64,000 nucleotides of DNA from contig CAWDLR010000003.1 of assembly GCA_963803125.1 (NCBI GenBank), forward strand, positions 1,240,001 to 1,304,000. The letters run 5' to 3'. Both the position numbers and the translations under genes were made by a program. Shown here piece by piece: positions 1 through 8,592 of this stretch (positions within the stretch are counted from its first letter, which is position 1; every line of letters starts with the position of its first letter). Under the pieces are notes generated by a model. It was not told the origin of the DNA and made no database searches. It saw nothing but the letters and a program-made list of their open reading frames with translations. The DNA is from G963675935 sp963803125 (GTDB lineage Bacteria; Planctomycetota; Planctomycetia; Pirellulales; Thermoguttaceae).

Positions 1-1
1 G

Positions 2-160
2 CTTTCCGCCGACGGCTGGATTCGACCCTGCTTGCTCTCGAACTTGCGTTTCAGCGTGCGCAACTGGGGGGCCGCCGCGGCCCTGACCCGGGCGGCCGCC
101 GCGAAGCCGTCGGCCGGCTCGGCCTGCACCGATCGTTTGATGCACGCCATCGGAGGTTGA
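2..160 (+). CDS. moaA: GTP 3',8-cyclase MoaA, C-terminal end (partial)
   Basis: This is the 3' end of a gene entering from the left edge; 52 codons are visible before the TGA at 158-160. MoaA is the radical-SAM enzyme that starts molybdenum cofactor synthesis by rearranging GTP. Two signs identify the fragment: an LSADGWIRPCLLS stretch, matching the region around the last cysteine of the C-terminal iron-sulfur cluster, and the C-terminal Gly-Gly tail (HAIGG) typical of MoaA. The stop lies one base before the moaC start, so the two are almost certainly co-transcribed. The catalytic half is outside the window. Confidence 0.85.
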   Translation, partial: LSADGWIRPCLLSNLRFSVRNWGAAAALTRAAAAKPSAGSACTDRLMHAIGG

Positions 161-161
161 T

Positions 162-626
162 ATGCCGCAGCCGCAGCTATCGCATTTGGATGCCGAGGGC
201 CGGGCACGCATGGTCAACGTCGGCCAAAAAAAGCCGCAGCGCCGCCGCGCCCGGGCGACCGGCCGAATCGAAATGGCCGCCGCCACTTGCCGCCTGATCC
301 GCGACAATCAGATCGCCAAAGGAAACGTCTTGACGGTTGCCCAGATTGCGGGAATTCAGGCGGCCAAACGAGCCGGCGAGTTGATCCCGCTGTGCCATCC
401 GCTGACTCTCGACCACGTGTCCGTCACCATGGAACTCTGCGAGACCGGCGTGGCCGCCACGAGCGAGGTCTCCTGCACCGGACGCACCGGCGTCGAAATG
501 GAAGCCCTTACCGCGGTAAGCGTGGCCCTGCTGACCGTTTACGACATGTGCAAGGCCGTCGACAAACAGATGCGTATCGGGGCGATCGTGCTCTTGGAGA
601 AGGTCAAGTACGATGACGAAGGTTGA
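162..626 (+). CDS. moaC: Cyclic pyranopterin monophosphate synthase MoaC
   Basis: The 154-residue product is the partner of MoaA and converts the cyclised GTP product to cyclic pyranopterin monophosphate (precursor Z). It has the family's usual length and motifs: MVNVGQKK at the N-terminus, GNVLTVAQIAGIQAAKRA, LIPLCHPL with the catalytic-region histidine H79, VSCTGRTGVEMEALTAVS with E112/E114, and VYDMCKAVDK with D128 and K131. The ATG is one base after the moaA stop. The 3' end overlaps the next gene by 14 bases, which suggests translational coupling within one Mo-cofactor operon. Confidence 0.96.
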   Translation: MPQPQLSHLDAEGRARMVNVGQKKPQRRRARATGRIEMAAATCRLIRDNQIAKGNVLTVAQIAGIQAAKRAGELIPLCHPLTLDHVSVTMELCETGVAATSEVSCTGRTGVEMEALTAVSVALLTVYDMCKAVDKQMRIGAIVLLEKVKYDDEG

Positions 627-1569
627 GGTCGTCTCGGTCAATGTGTCCGAGCACAAAGGGACGAGCAAACGGCCCGTCGACCAGATCGTAATCGACGATC
701 TCGGCGTGGCGGGCGACGCGCACGCCGGCCGCTGGCATCGGCAAGTGAGCTTGCTGGCGCAGGAGAGCGTGGAACGCTTCGCTTCCGAGTCGATGCCGCG
801 GGCGGATGGTGCGTTTGACCGACCCATCGCGCCGGGTCAGTTCGGCGAAAACATCACGTTTCGCGGTGTGCCGGCGGGCGAGGTGGCCCCGCTCGACCGC
901 TTCGTGTTCGGCGACGTAGACCTGGAAATCACGCAAATCGGCAAGGAATGCCACGGGTCGGGCTGCACCATCTTTCAGCAGGTGGGCAAGTGCGTCATGC
1001 CCGTTGAGGGCCTGTTTGCCCGCGTGCTGCACGGCGGCACGATCCGCCGATCGGACCGCGGAGAATACCGCCCCCGGCCGTTCACTTGCCTGGTCATCAC
1101 GTTAAGCGACCGTGCGGCGGCGGGCGAATACAGCGATCGCTCCGGCCCGCGGATTACGGAACTGCTAGACGCTTTCTTTGCCAACCGACGCTGGCACGCG
1201 GCGGTCGCCGGCCGCTTGCTGCCGGATGATCCCGAGCAACTGCGGCAGCAGCTTGTGCGTGCCAGAGAAGATGAGATCGACGTGGTTTTCACCACCGGCG
1301 GAACGGGCATCGGCCCAGGCGACGTCACGCCCGAAACGATTGCCCCGTTGTGCGACAAGCTGCTGCCAGGCATCATGGAACACGTCCGCGCAAAGTTCGG
1401 CCGGGACAATCCGCTCGCACGCCTCAGCCGTTCTATCGCCGGTGTGGCGGGCAAGACGCAAATCTACACCCTGCCGGGCAGTGTGCGGGCCGTCGAGGAG
1501 TACCTGGAGGAAATTCTCAGGACGCTTGAACACGTATTCTATATGCTGCATGAACTGGACGTGCATTGA
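613..1569 (+). CDS. Fusion of MOSC domain and MogA/MoaB-type molybdopterin adenylyltransferase
   Basis: The 318-residue protein joins two domains. Residues about 1-150 look like a MOSC domain, the sulfur/Mo-cofactor binding fold also seen in Mo-cofactor sulfurase C-termini: VSEHKGTSKRPV, GDAHAGRWHRQVSLL, GQFGENIT, and the cysteine in KECHGSGC. Residues about 157-318 are a MogA/MoaB-type domain: LVITLSDRAAAGEYSDRSG at its start and the binding-loop sequence TTGGTGIGPGDVTPETI. MogA adenylates molybdopterin before MoeA inserts molybdate. The start overlaps moaC by 14 bases. Fusing adenylylation to a MOSC module suggests direct handling of the cofactor; that role is inferred. The domain order is clear, with no frame break. 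Confidence 0.92.
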   Translation: MTKVEVVSVNVSEHKGTSKRPVDQIVIDDLGVAGDAHAGRWHRQVSLLAQESVERFASESMPRADGAFDRPIAPGQFGENITFRGVPAGEVAPLDRFVFGDVDLEITQIGKECHGSGCTIFQQVGKCVMPVEGLFARVLHGGTIRRSDRGEYRPRPFTCLVITLSDRAAAGEYSDRSGPRITELLDAFFANRRWHAAVAGRLLPDDPEQLRQQLVRAREDEIDVVFTTGGTGIGPGDVTPETIAPLCDKLLPGIMEHVRAKFGRDNPLARLSRSIAGVAGKTQIYTLPGSVRAVEEYLEEILRTLEHVFYMLHELDVH

Positions 1570-1612
1570 TCGTTGCAGGAGGCGTCTGCAATCGCCGATT
1601 GCATCGCTAACG

Positions 1613-1786
1613 CTAGTGTAGTGTCTCGTAATTGGGTTAACTTATAAAATGGCGACAGGTGGGGCAGACATTCCTGTCTGCCCAGGAACCAGGCAAGTGG
1701 GAACATCTAGGGCAGACAGGAATGTCTGCCCCACCTGTTTCTGTCTCTTGTTCATAAAGCACGATCTGTGTGAGACACTACACTAG
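1613..1786. repeat. Nested inverted-repeat element, MITE-like
   Basis: Outer arms at 1613-1627 and 1772-1786 are perfect 15-base inverted copies. The inner 12 bases (GTGTAGTGTCTC) are flanked on both sides by TA, as expected for an IS630/Tc1-type target duplication. Inside lies a second perfect inverted repeat of 29 bases, 1655-1683 against 1710-1738, itself nearly self-complementary (GGGCAGACAGGAATGTCTGC). No reading frame is present. It separates the fusion gene from moeA. Confidence 0.75.
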
Positions 1787-1810
1787 TATGCAGGATTGAG
1801 AGGAATGTCG

Positions 1811-1889
1811 CTTGGCCGGCGGGCTTGCCCGCCGCGAGGAGTGCTGTAAGGTTCCACATTCGGCGCGGCGGGCAAGCCCGTCGGCTAAG
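1811..1889. repeat. Inverted repeat (GGGCTTGCCCGCCGC family)
   Basis: Arms of 25 bases at 1811-1835 and 1865-1889 are inverted copies with two mismatches, separated by about 29 bases. It lies just after the MITE-like element and before moeA. It could act as a transcript stem-loop or be a mobile palindrome; nothing indicates which. Confidence 0.7.
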
Positions 1890-1933
1890 CCTCGTGTTGT
1901 CGAACTCGCAAGAACTCGCACAACTTAGAGCCT

Positions 1934-3154
1934 ATGAAGCCCCGGATGGCCATCAGCCCAGAAGAAGCCCTGGACGCAGTGATCCGATCGTCCAGCCTCT
2001 GCCCACCGCGAGCGTTTTCGTTGGCCGATGCCGGCGGGCTGGTTCTGGCGGAAGCGATGCTGGCCGATCGCGATTATCCGCCGTTTCCCAGGGCGATGAT
2101 GGACGGCTTTGCGGTTCGCATTGCCGATGCCGGTCGGACCGTGCCCGTGGTCGGGGAGATTCCGGCCGGCTGCTTCTGGCAAACGGCACTTTTGCCGGAT
2201 CAGTGTTGGGAGATTTTCACGGGCGCCGTTTGCCCGCCGGGCACGGAAGCGGTGGTGAAAAAGGAGGACGTCGATCGTCTTGGCGATCAAATCCGGCTGC
2301 CGGCCGCTATCGCAGCGGGCCAGCACATTGCACCGCAGGGCAGCGAATGCCGTGCAGGTCAGCCGGTTCTGGCGGCCGGGGACATCGTCACGCCGTTGGC
2401 CGTGGGCGCGATGGCGTCCTTCGGCGTTACCTCAATCAAGGCGATTCCCCGGCCGCGGCTGGGCATCATTACGACCGGCAGCGAATTGACCGCGCCTGGC
2501 CAGATACCGCAGCACGGCCAAATCCGCGATTCCAATGGCCCCATGCTGGCTGCGATGGCCAAGGAACTGACAATCGAGTGCTCACTGCAATGTTGCACGA
2601 CCGACAGCCGGGAGATGATCGTGCGGGCGCTCGATCGACTGGCCGAAGCGGAGATTGTCCTATTGGCCGGCGGCGTTTCGGTGGGAACGTACGACCTGGT
2701 CCCCAAGGCCTTGGCCGACTACGGGGCCGAGCTGGTCTTTCACGGGGTGAAACAGAAGCCGGGCAAGCCCCTGCTGTTGGCCCGCAAAGGTCGGCAGCTC
2801 CTTTTCGGCCTGCCGGGCAATCCGCTGGGCTGCCATTTCGGCTTCCATCGTTACGTGTCGGCCGCGATCCGGAAAATGTCAGGCCGCCAGGCAATGCCCA
2901 CGGTATTTCGCGGCCAGCTAGTTCTCAATTCCCTTCTTCGGGGCATCGTCGCGGGCGATCGGACGCACTTCATTCCCGCCCGCGCCGCGTATGCCGACTC
3001 GCCCGCTTCCTGGCGGATCGAACTGCTGCCGGGCCTGACTTCCGCCAACGTCTTCAACACCTGCCACGCGAACTGTTACGTCGAGTTACTGCCCGGCAAC
3101 ACGGCTAAGAGCGGCGACGTATTGCCGTTCACCTGCTTCGATGGCGTGTGGTGA
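1934..3154 (+). CDS. moeA: Molybdopterin molybdenumtransferase MoeA
   Basis: The 406-residue protein has the family's usual length. It inserts molybdate into adenylylated molybdopterin, the last general step of Mo-cofactor synthesis. Visible signatures are FPRAMMDGFAVR near residue 55, the ITTGSEL / IRDSNGPMLAAM region, LLAGGVSVGTYDLVPKAL and GVKQKPGKPLLLARK followed by LFGLPGNPLGC. The ATG at 1934 gives an N-terminus typical of the family (ISPEEALDAVI). It follows moaA-moaC-fusion on the same strand but is separated by 364 bases of repeat-rich DNA, so it may have its own promoter. It converges with modC eight bases downstream. Confidence 0.95.
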   Translation: MKPRMAISPEEALDAVIRSSSLCPPRAFSLADAGGLVLAEAMLADRDYPPFPRAMMDGFAVRIADAGRTVPVVGEIPAGCFWQTALLPDQCWEIFTGAVCPPGTEAVVKKEDVDRLGDQIRLPAAIAAGQHIAPQGSECRAGQPVLAAGDIVTPLAVGAMASFGVTSIKAIPRPRLGIITTGSELTAPGQIPQHGQIRDSNGPMLAAMAKELTIECSLQCCTTDSREMIVRALDRLAEAEIVLLAGGVSVGTYDLVPKALADYGAELVFHGVKQKPGKPLLLARKGRQLLFGLPGNPLGCHFGFHRYVSAAIRKMSGRQAMPTVFRGQLVLNSLLRGIVAGDRTHFIPARAAYADSPASWRIELLPGLTSANVFNTCHANCYVELLPGNTAKSGDVLPFTCFDGVW

Positions 3155-3162
3155 AAGAGCGC

Positions 3163-4233
3163 TTAACCGACGACGCTGAGACTGTGCGCCTTGATCAAGC
3201 AGGTCACTTCGCGGCCCGGTTGCAGGTCGAGCTCGTCAACGGCTTCGAGAGTCAACTCGGCCCAGAGGATTTGGCCAACGTCGATTGCCACGAAGCGGGC
3301 CTGGCCGGCAACGGTGATCTTGCACACCCGGCCGCGGAGATGATTGCGAGCGCTTAGGCCGGCAACGTCCTGGCGGCTGAGAATCACGTCTCTCGGGCTG
3401 AACTGGACGAATGCGGGTGAAGAAGCAGGGCCCACGCCGGGCGGCAAGAAAAGCCGTTGCTCGCCAAGCCGGGCCATAAGATGCGCGGCTTCCGCTTCGA
3501 TCGAGTCGAGCTTCAACAGGTTGATTGGAGCGGCGGAACCGGCCCAAGCCAGCGGTCCAGGTTGGCTCAGTGCCTCGTCGGGCGGACCGGCGGCGACCAG
3601 CCGGCCTTGATCGATGATCACGACCCACTCGGCCGCGCGGCGGACTTCCGCCTGTGCGTGGGTCACGTAGAGCGTCGGCAGATTCCACTCGGCGACGACC
3701 CGCTCCAAGTAAGTGAGAATCTTGACTCGCAGCGGGGCGTCGAGCGACGCGAGCGGCTCGTCCATCAAGAGGATTTCCGGACTGCTCAGCAGCGCGCGGC
3801 CCAACGCCACGCGCTGCCGCTCTCCGCCCGACAGGCTTTGCGCAGATCGGCCAAGCAGCGGGCCGATTTCCAGCACTTCGGCCACGCGCGAGAATTCGAT
3901 CGCCCGCCGCGGCCGGCGACGATGACGCAAGCCATACCGCAGGTTGCCTTCGACGGTCAGGTGCGGAAACAGCAGCGAATCTTGACACACAATTCCCACG
4001 CAGCGTTGTTCGGGCGGCAGCCACACGTCGGCCGCCGTGTCCGCCAGCGTGCGGCCTGACACGCGAATCGTACCGGCATTGGGCCGCAGGAAACCGGCGA
4101 TCATCGAGAGGATGCTCGTCTTGCCGCTGCCCGAGGGACCGAACAAGGCGGTGAAACGGCGATCCACCTCGAAAGTCAGGTCGATATCGAAGCCGCTCGG
4201 ATAGCGGTGGCGGCAGGCGAAGTTAAGCGGCAT
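3163..4233 (-). CDS. modC: Molybdate ABC transporter ATP-binding protein ModC
   Basis: The 356-residue ATPase powers molybdate import. Walker A is GPSGSGKTS (32-40), the ABC signature is LSGGERQ (134-140), and Walker B is LLMDEP (155-160) followed by the H-loop region YVTHAQAE. The last ~70 residues, starting near RNHLRGRVCKITVAG, look like the molybdate-binding TOBE/Mop domain that separates ModC from general ABC ATPases. The gene overlaps modB by 11 bases and is last in the minus-strand run. Its assignment to molybdate is strengthened by the Mo-cofactor genes beside it. Confidence 0.93.
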   Translation of the reverse strand: MPLNFACRHRYPSGFDIDLTFEVDRRFTALFGPSGSGKTSILSMIAGFLRPNAGTIRVSGRTLADTAADVWLPPEQRCVGIVCQDSLLFPHLTVEGNLRYGLRHRRRPRRAIEFSRVAEVLEIGPLLGRSAQSLSGGERQRVALGRALLSSPEILLMDEPLASLDAPLRVKILTYLERVVAEWNLPTLYVTHAQAEVRRAAEWVVIIDQGRLVAAGPPDEALSQPGPLAWAGSAAPINLLKLDSIEAEAAHLMARLGEQRLFLPPGVGPASSPAFVQFSPRDVILSRQDVAGLSARNHLRGRVCKITVAGQARFVAIDVGQILWAELTLEAVDELDLQPGREVTCLIKAHSLSVVG

Positions 4234-4930
4234 CGTGTGGTCGTCTCCGCTCGAGAAGTCCGCTGGCGACCAGCGCGCCGCAGGCCAGCAGGATCGACAG
4301 CCACACCAGCCGCCACGATTGCTGCATGCCTTCCGGCCGATTGGCGAGGCTATAGATGGCCAGGGGGATCGTGCGGGTCTTGCCCTCGATGTTGCCGGCG
4401 ATCATGATCGTCGCCCCGAACTCGCCGAGGCTGCGGGCGAACCCCAGCGTCCACGCCACGATCAGCCCCCGCCGTGCCAGCGGCAACGACACCGTGAAAA
4501 AGGCGGTCAGGCGGCCCGCCCCCAAGCTACGGGCGGCCGTCTCCAGCCGCGGGTCGACGCCCTGAAACGTCAAGCGAACCGCCCGCACCATCAAGGGAAA
4601 ACTGACCACGGCCGATGCCAAGACCGCCCCCAGCCAGGTGAAGGCGATCTTCACGCCGAACCATCGTGCCAGCAGCGAGCCGATCGGTCCATGCGGCCCA
4701 AAGCAGACCAGCAGCAAGTAGCCCGTCACCACCGGCGGCAACACCAGCGGCAGATCGATCAGCACTTCAACCAGCCACTTGCCGACAAAGGCAACTCGGC
4801 TCAGCAGATACCCCACCGCCACAGCCAAAGGGAGGCACACGCACGCCGCGCAGGTCGCCACCTGGAGGCTCAACCGCAACGCCAGCCATTCCTCATCGGT
4901 CAACGGTCCGAATAACATAGCATCCACCAA
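4223..4930 (-). CDS. modB: Molybdate ABC transporter permease ModB
   Basis: The 235-residue inner-membrane permease has several hydrophobic segments and the conserved cytoplasmic loop that docks with the ATPase (AARSLGAGRLTAFFTVSLPLARRG, followed by GFARSLGEFGATIMIAGN). This matches ModB. Its end overlaps modC by 11 bases, indicating tight coupling. Upstream, 122 bases holding a palindromic repeat cluster separate it from modA; the three genes are still co-directional in the usual A-B-C order. Confidence 0.93.
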   Translation of the reverse strand: MVDAMLFGPLTDEEWLALRLSLQVATCAACVCLPLAVAVGYLLSRVAFVGKWLVEVLIDLPLVLPPVVTGYLLLVCFGPHGPIGSLLARWFGVKIAFTWLGAVLASAVVSFPLMVRAVRLTFQGVDPRLETAARSLGAGRLTAFFTVSLPLARRGLIVAWTLGFARSLGEFGATIMIAGNIEGKTRTIPLAIYSLANRPEGMQQSWRLVWLSILLACGALVASGLLERRRPHDAA

Positions 4931-4937
4931 CCTCTGT

Positions 4938-5045
4938 GCTCCTCACGCTCCGCGTGAGGTTGTCGCGATGGCTCGACCTCTGTATTCCTCACGCTCCGCG
5001 TGAGGTTGTCACGACGACTCGACCTCGCGCGGAGCGTGAGGAGTA
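4938..5045. repeat. Palindrome cluster between modA and modB (CCTCACGCTCCGCGTGAGG)
   Basis: Two exact copies of the 19-base near-palindrome occur at 4941-4959 and 4987-5005, followed by an inverted half at 5027-5042. The same sequence recurs at 62837-62893. The copies could form stem-loops in the modABC transcript and lower modBC expression relative to modA; that effect is inferred. Confidence 0.8.
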
Positions 5046-5052
5046 CGCACGG

Positions 5053-5898
5053 TCACAAAACGACAAAGCCATATCTTTCAAAGACCTTTGCGGCCGCCGG
5101 CGACTGCAAATGACGGTAAAACTCGTCGGCGGCTTTTTGCCGCTCTGCGTGTTTGAGCAGGATGACCGGGTAGCGGATCGGTTCCGTCAGGTCGAGCGGT
5201 ACTTCGCAGGCGACTTTGACCTTCTTGCTGATGGCGGCGTCGGTGGAATAGACGATTCCAGCCTCGGCGGCGCCGCTCTCGACGTAGACCAGGGCGTGAC
5301 GCACGTCCTCGGCCGATACCGCCTTGCCTTTGAGTCGCTGCCAAAGGCCCAGTTTCGTCAGGGCCTGCTTGGCGTATTTGCCGGCCGGCACTCCCCGCGG
5401 ATCGCCGATGGCCAAGTGCTCGATGTTATCGGCGGCAAGATCGCTGAGCGTTGTGAGCCGCAACGCTGAATCGGCGGGGATCACGACAACCAGGCGGTTG
5501 CCCAGCAGATCGTGCCGCTTCGCCACGAGATTCTTCCTGGCCAGTTCGTCGGCCCATTGTTGGTCGGCAGAAAGGAACACGTCGGCTTCCGCGCCGTGGA
5601 CGATTTGCTGTGCCAGGGTTGCCGAGGAAGCGTAGCTCACCTGCACTTCAACGCCCGTCTGCTTGGTAAACGCCCGGCGAAGTTCGTCGAGGGCGTTGGT
5701 CGTGCTGGCGGCCGCAAATACCAGGATTGGCTGCGGAGATCTGTCCCGCTTTGCTTCGACGGCATTGTCTCGGCGACATGCGAGATTCGTGGCGAAGGCC
5801 ATCACGACAGCCGCAAGCACACCCGTTACCAGGACGTAACGAGCGCCGCGGCCACGCTTGTGTGGGCATGGGCCGTTCTGGGTTGAAATGCGTTGCAT
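5053..5898 (-). CDS. modA: Molybdate-binding periplasmic protein ModA
   Basis: About 281 residues. The N-terminal hydrophobic segment (VLVTGVLAAVVMAFATNLAC) is a signal sequence ending at a cysteine, so the protein may be a lipoprotein, although the box is not a perfect match. The mature part begins ILVFAAASTTNALDEL and contains ASSATLAQQI and GAEADVFLSADQQWADEL, the typical ModA oxyanion-binding segments, with YVESGAAEAGIVYSTDA near the C-terminus. The ATG at 5896-5898 was chosen because the signal peptide begins soon after it; the frame stays open further upstream, into iorB. The gap to iorB is 44 bases. Confidence 0.93.
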   Translation of the reverse strand: MQRISTQNGPCPHKRGRGARYVLVTGVLAAVVMAFATNLACRRDNAVEAKRDRSPQPILVFAAASTTNALDELRRAFTKQTGVEVQVSYASSATLAQQIVHGAEADVFLSADQQWADELARKNLVAKRHDLLGNRLVVVIPADSALRLTTLSDLAADNIEHLAIGDPRGVPAGKYAKQALTKLGLWQRLKGKAVSAEDVRHALVYVESGAAEAGIVYSTDAAISKKVKVACEVPLDLTEPIRYPVILLKHAERQKAADEFYRHLQSPAAAKVFERYGFVVL

Positions 5899-5942
5899 AC
5901 GCGGGGCCGCGACCGTCAAAGGGGACAGTTTCCGGCATCGTC

Positions 5943-8113
5943 CTATCTCGAAGCGGCTTTCTCGATGGCCGCTTTCACGCGCGCGGGGTTCATGGGAAGT
6001 TGATACAAGCGGGCACCGGTTGCGTCGAAGATGGCGTTGGCGATCACGGCGCCCATGGCCACGATCGCCGGCTCGCCGCCGCCCTTGGGCGGCAAGTCTT
6101 TCGCATCGACCAAGAGGGTCTCGATCTTCGGCACCCAGGAGAATTGGGGCAGTTGGTAGCTGTCGAAATTGCGATCGAGGATCTCGCCGCCCTTGAAGTG
6201 GATTTCTTCGGCGAGGCAGTAGCCCAATCCCATCGTGACGCAGCCTTCCATCTGGATGGTTGCCCCTTCGGGATTGATGCACTGCCCCATGTCCTGGGCG
6301 CAGAGGATGCGTTTCGCGCGAACTCGGCCCAATTCCTTATCGACCTTGACTTCCGCCATCAGCGTCACATAGGTTTCCGAATCGACGGCGCAGGCGACGC
6401 CCAACCCTTTGCCGCTCGGTGCTTTGTGCGGCGTCCAGCCGAACTTCTCGGCCGCCGCTTTCAAGACGCGAATCATCCGCGCGTCTTTGAGGTTTTTCAG
6501 GCGGAACTCGACGGGGTCAATGCCCGCCGCCGCGGCCATGATGTCGATCTGCGACTCGCGGGCATGGGAGTTCGTGTTGACGCCCGGCCCGCGCCACGCG
6601 CCGGTGCCGAACGGATGCGTGCCGGGCTCCGCACGCCATCCCCCTCCGTGCGCGACGGTTTCGTCGTTCGCAATGTCGTAGAAGTGCGGCGCCCGCGCTC
6701 GCCGGCGAAATAAACGTGGTAGTCCCAAAGCACGATCCGGCCGGCAGCGTCGATGCCGGATTTGATTTTCACGATCGCGGCCGGGCGGAAGGTGTCGTAA
6801 AAGAACTCCTCGGCACGGGTCCATGAAACCTGGACCGGCCGGCCTGCCGCCTTGGCGAGCACCGCGGCCTCGACGGCCTGCTGGTTGAAGGTTTTGCCGC
6901 CAAAACCCCCGCCGAGAAACGGAGCGATAACGCGAACCTTCTCCGAGGGAAAACCGATTGCCCGGGCAATCTCGTCTCGGGCGGTAAACGGGTTCTGCGT
7001 CGAGGCCCAAACGGTGGCCTTGTCTCCCTCGATTTGGGCCGCGGCGGCATGCGTCTCCAGCGAGGCGTGGGCAACGTAGCTGTTCAAGTAGGTGGACTCG
7101 ATCAGTTTGGACGAAAGCGTCTCGCCAGCCTTCAAGTCTCCGCCGCCGGCGATCGTCCTGCCCTCGGGCGCAACTTCCAGCAGGTGCGCGAAGATCGTCT
7201 TGTCGTCCACGCGGGCCGCGGGAACGTCGAACTCGGCATGCACCTTTTTCAATGCGTTTTCGGCAACGTCGGGGTGTTCGTGGAGCACCGCGAGCAAGCG
7301 GCCTTTCTTCACGATGCGAACGCCGGGAACCGCCGCCGCCGCGGAAGTATCCGCGCTCTTCAGGGTCGCGCCATGCGCCGGCGGCCGCAGGATCTTGGCG
7401 GATAACATGCCGGGGAGGCTGATGTCGGCCGCATATTTTGCCCGGCCGGTCACCTTGTCGTGGCCGTCGCGTCGGACCGTCGGTTTGCCGATCACGGTGA
7501 AATTGGAGGCGGCCTGCAGCGCGACTTTGCCGCGGAGATGCCGCTCGATGCGCTTTCCGCGGGTCAAGGCGGCATACGCGATCCGCTTGTCCTTCTGGCC
7601 CTTGACGAAGATCGCGCCGTCTTCGGCGGTGAGTCGATCGGGCGACGTTTTCAGTTGCTCGGCGGCGATTTGCAGGAGCACGGTGCGCGCCTCGGCGGCC
7701 GCGGCGCGCAGCGGCGGTCCGAAGAACCGCGTGGTCATCGAGCCGAATGTTCCCATGTCCCAAGGGCAGAGCTGCGTGTCGCCCATCACCATGTCGACGT
7801 GGTCGAGCGGCACTTTCAGCTCGTCGGCGAGCATTTGGGCCAGCGAGGTGATCACGCCTTGCCCCATCTCGATCTTGCCGGTGAAGCACGAAACTCGCCC
7901 GTCTTCGCCGACCTTTAAGAAAGCATTGAAGTCTCTGGGCGGCCCCCGCCGAAAGCCCCGCCTGCCTTCCGCCTGTGCGAAGAGTTCGCTTTCGCCGAGG
8001 CTAAGCAACACCAGGATTCCCCCGCCGACCAGCTTAAGAAAATCTCGCCGATCCGAGGCGAAGGCCGCCGAAACATCGCGAAAATCCAGTTCCAGATAGT
8101 CTTTGTTCGTCAT
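5943..8113 (-). CDS. Molybdopterin-binding large subunit of a Tat-exported aldehyde/isoquinoline-type oxidoreductase (frame break)
   Basis: About 723 residues in two frames. The N-terminus carries a twin-arginine signal (DRRDFLKLVGGG followed by a hydrophobic stretch), so the enzyme is probably exported folded with its cofactor. Family motifs: GKIEMGQGVITSLAQML, DKVTGRAKYAADI, the molybdopterin loop FLGGGFGGKTFNQQAVEAA, and a GGGEPAIVAMGA segment holding the expected catalytic glutamate. The best match is the IorB-type branch of the xanthine oxidase family; the substrate cannot be read. The frame changes at about 6685-6706: the first frame ends after YFAGERG and the second resumes at APHFYDIANDETV. 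The gene overlaps iorA by four bases and lies just upstream of modA. Confidence 0.88.
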
Positions 8114-8592
8114 GGCTGGTGTCCTCCGCTGCTGCGGGCGGCCGCGGTCTGCACCGCTTGAATGATCCTCACGTGCGCTCCGCAGCGGCAATAGTTGGGC
8201 TCCATGAACCTCACGATCTCGGCGTGGCTCGGCTTGGGATTCTTGTTCAGTAGACCGACGGCACGCAGGATCATGCCCGGTGTGCAGAAGCCGCATTGAA
8301 AACCGTCATGTTCCATGAACGCCTCTTGCACGGGGTGGAGCTTCCCATTGTTGGCCAGCCCTTCGATTGTAACCACGCTCTTCCCCGCGACCTGCTTCAC
8401 CGGGGTCTGGCAAGACTTGATCGGCTCGCCGTCCAACAGGACAGTGCATGCGCCGCAATGGCCTGCGCCGCAGCCAGTCTTGCTGCCGGTCAATTTCAGG
8501 TCGGATCGCAAGACCCACAACAACATTCGCTCGCCATCCACATTCAGACGGACGGGCTTGTCGTTGAGCTTGAACTGAATCGTCTCTTCCAT
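8110..8592 (-). CDS. (2Fe-2S) small subunit of the molybdenum hydroxylase
   Basis: The 160-residue protein is the electron-transfer partner of the large subunit. It has both clusters of the CoxS/IorA family: the plant-ferredoxin type (TGCGAGHCGACTVLLDG, with a further cysteine in KSC) and the C-terminal helical type (CGFCTPGMIL then YCRCGAH). No FAD-binding medium subunit is encoded nearby, so this is a two-subunit enzyme that must pass electrons to another acceptor. It is first in the minus-strand run iorA-iorB-modABC and overlaps the large-subunit start by an ATGA. Confidence 0.94.
   Translation of the reverse strand: MEETIQFKLNDKPVRLNVDGERMLLWVLRSDLKLTGSKTGCGAGHCGACTVLLDGEPIKSCQTPVKQVAGKSVVTIEGLANNGKLHPVQEAFMEHDGFQCGFCTPGMILRAVGLLNKNPKPSHAEIVRFMEPNYCRCGAHVRIIQAVQTAAARSSGGHQP

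Noticed and set aside
177..827. Long minus-strand open frame opposite moaC and the fusion gene
   Set aside because: It is the antisense of genes with clear family motifs and contains none itself; high GC produces such open frames throughout the window.
4941..5042. Possible CRISPR-like array of three similar 19-base units
   Set aside because: The units are palindromes, the third is inverted, spacers differ in length, and the same sequence recurs elsewhere as a pair; no cas genes are present.
5943..6684. The C-terminal part of iorB as a separate gene
   Set aside because: It begins mid-domain without a start and continues the same family alignment across the frame break.
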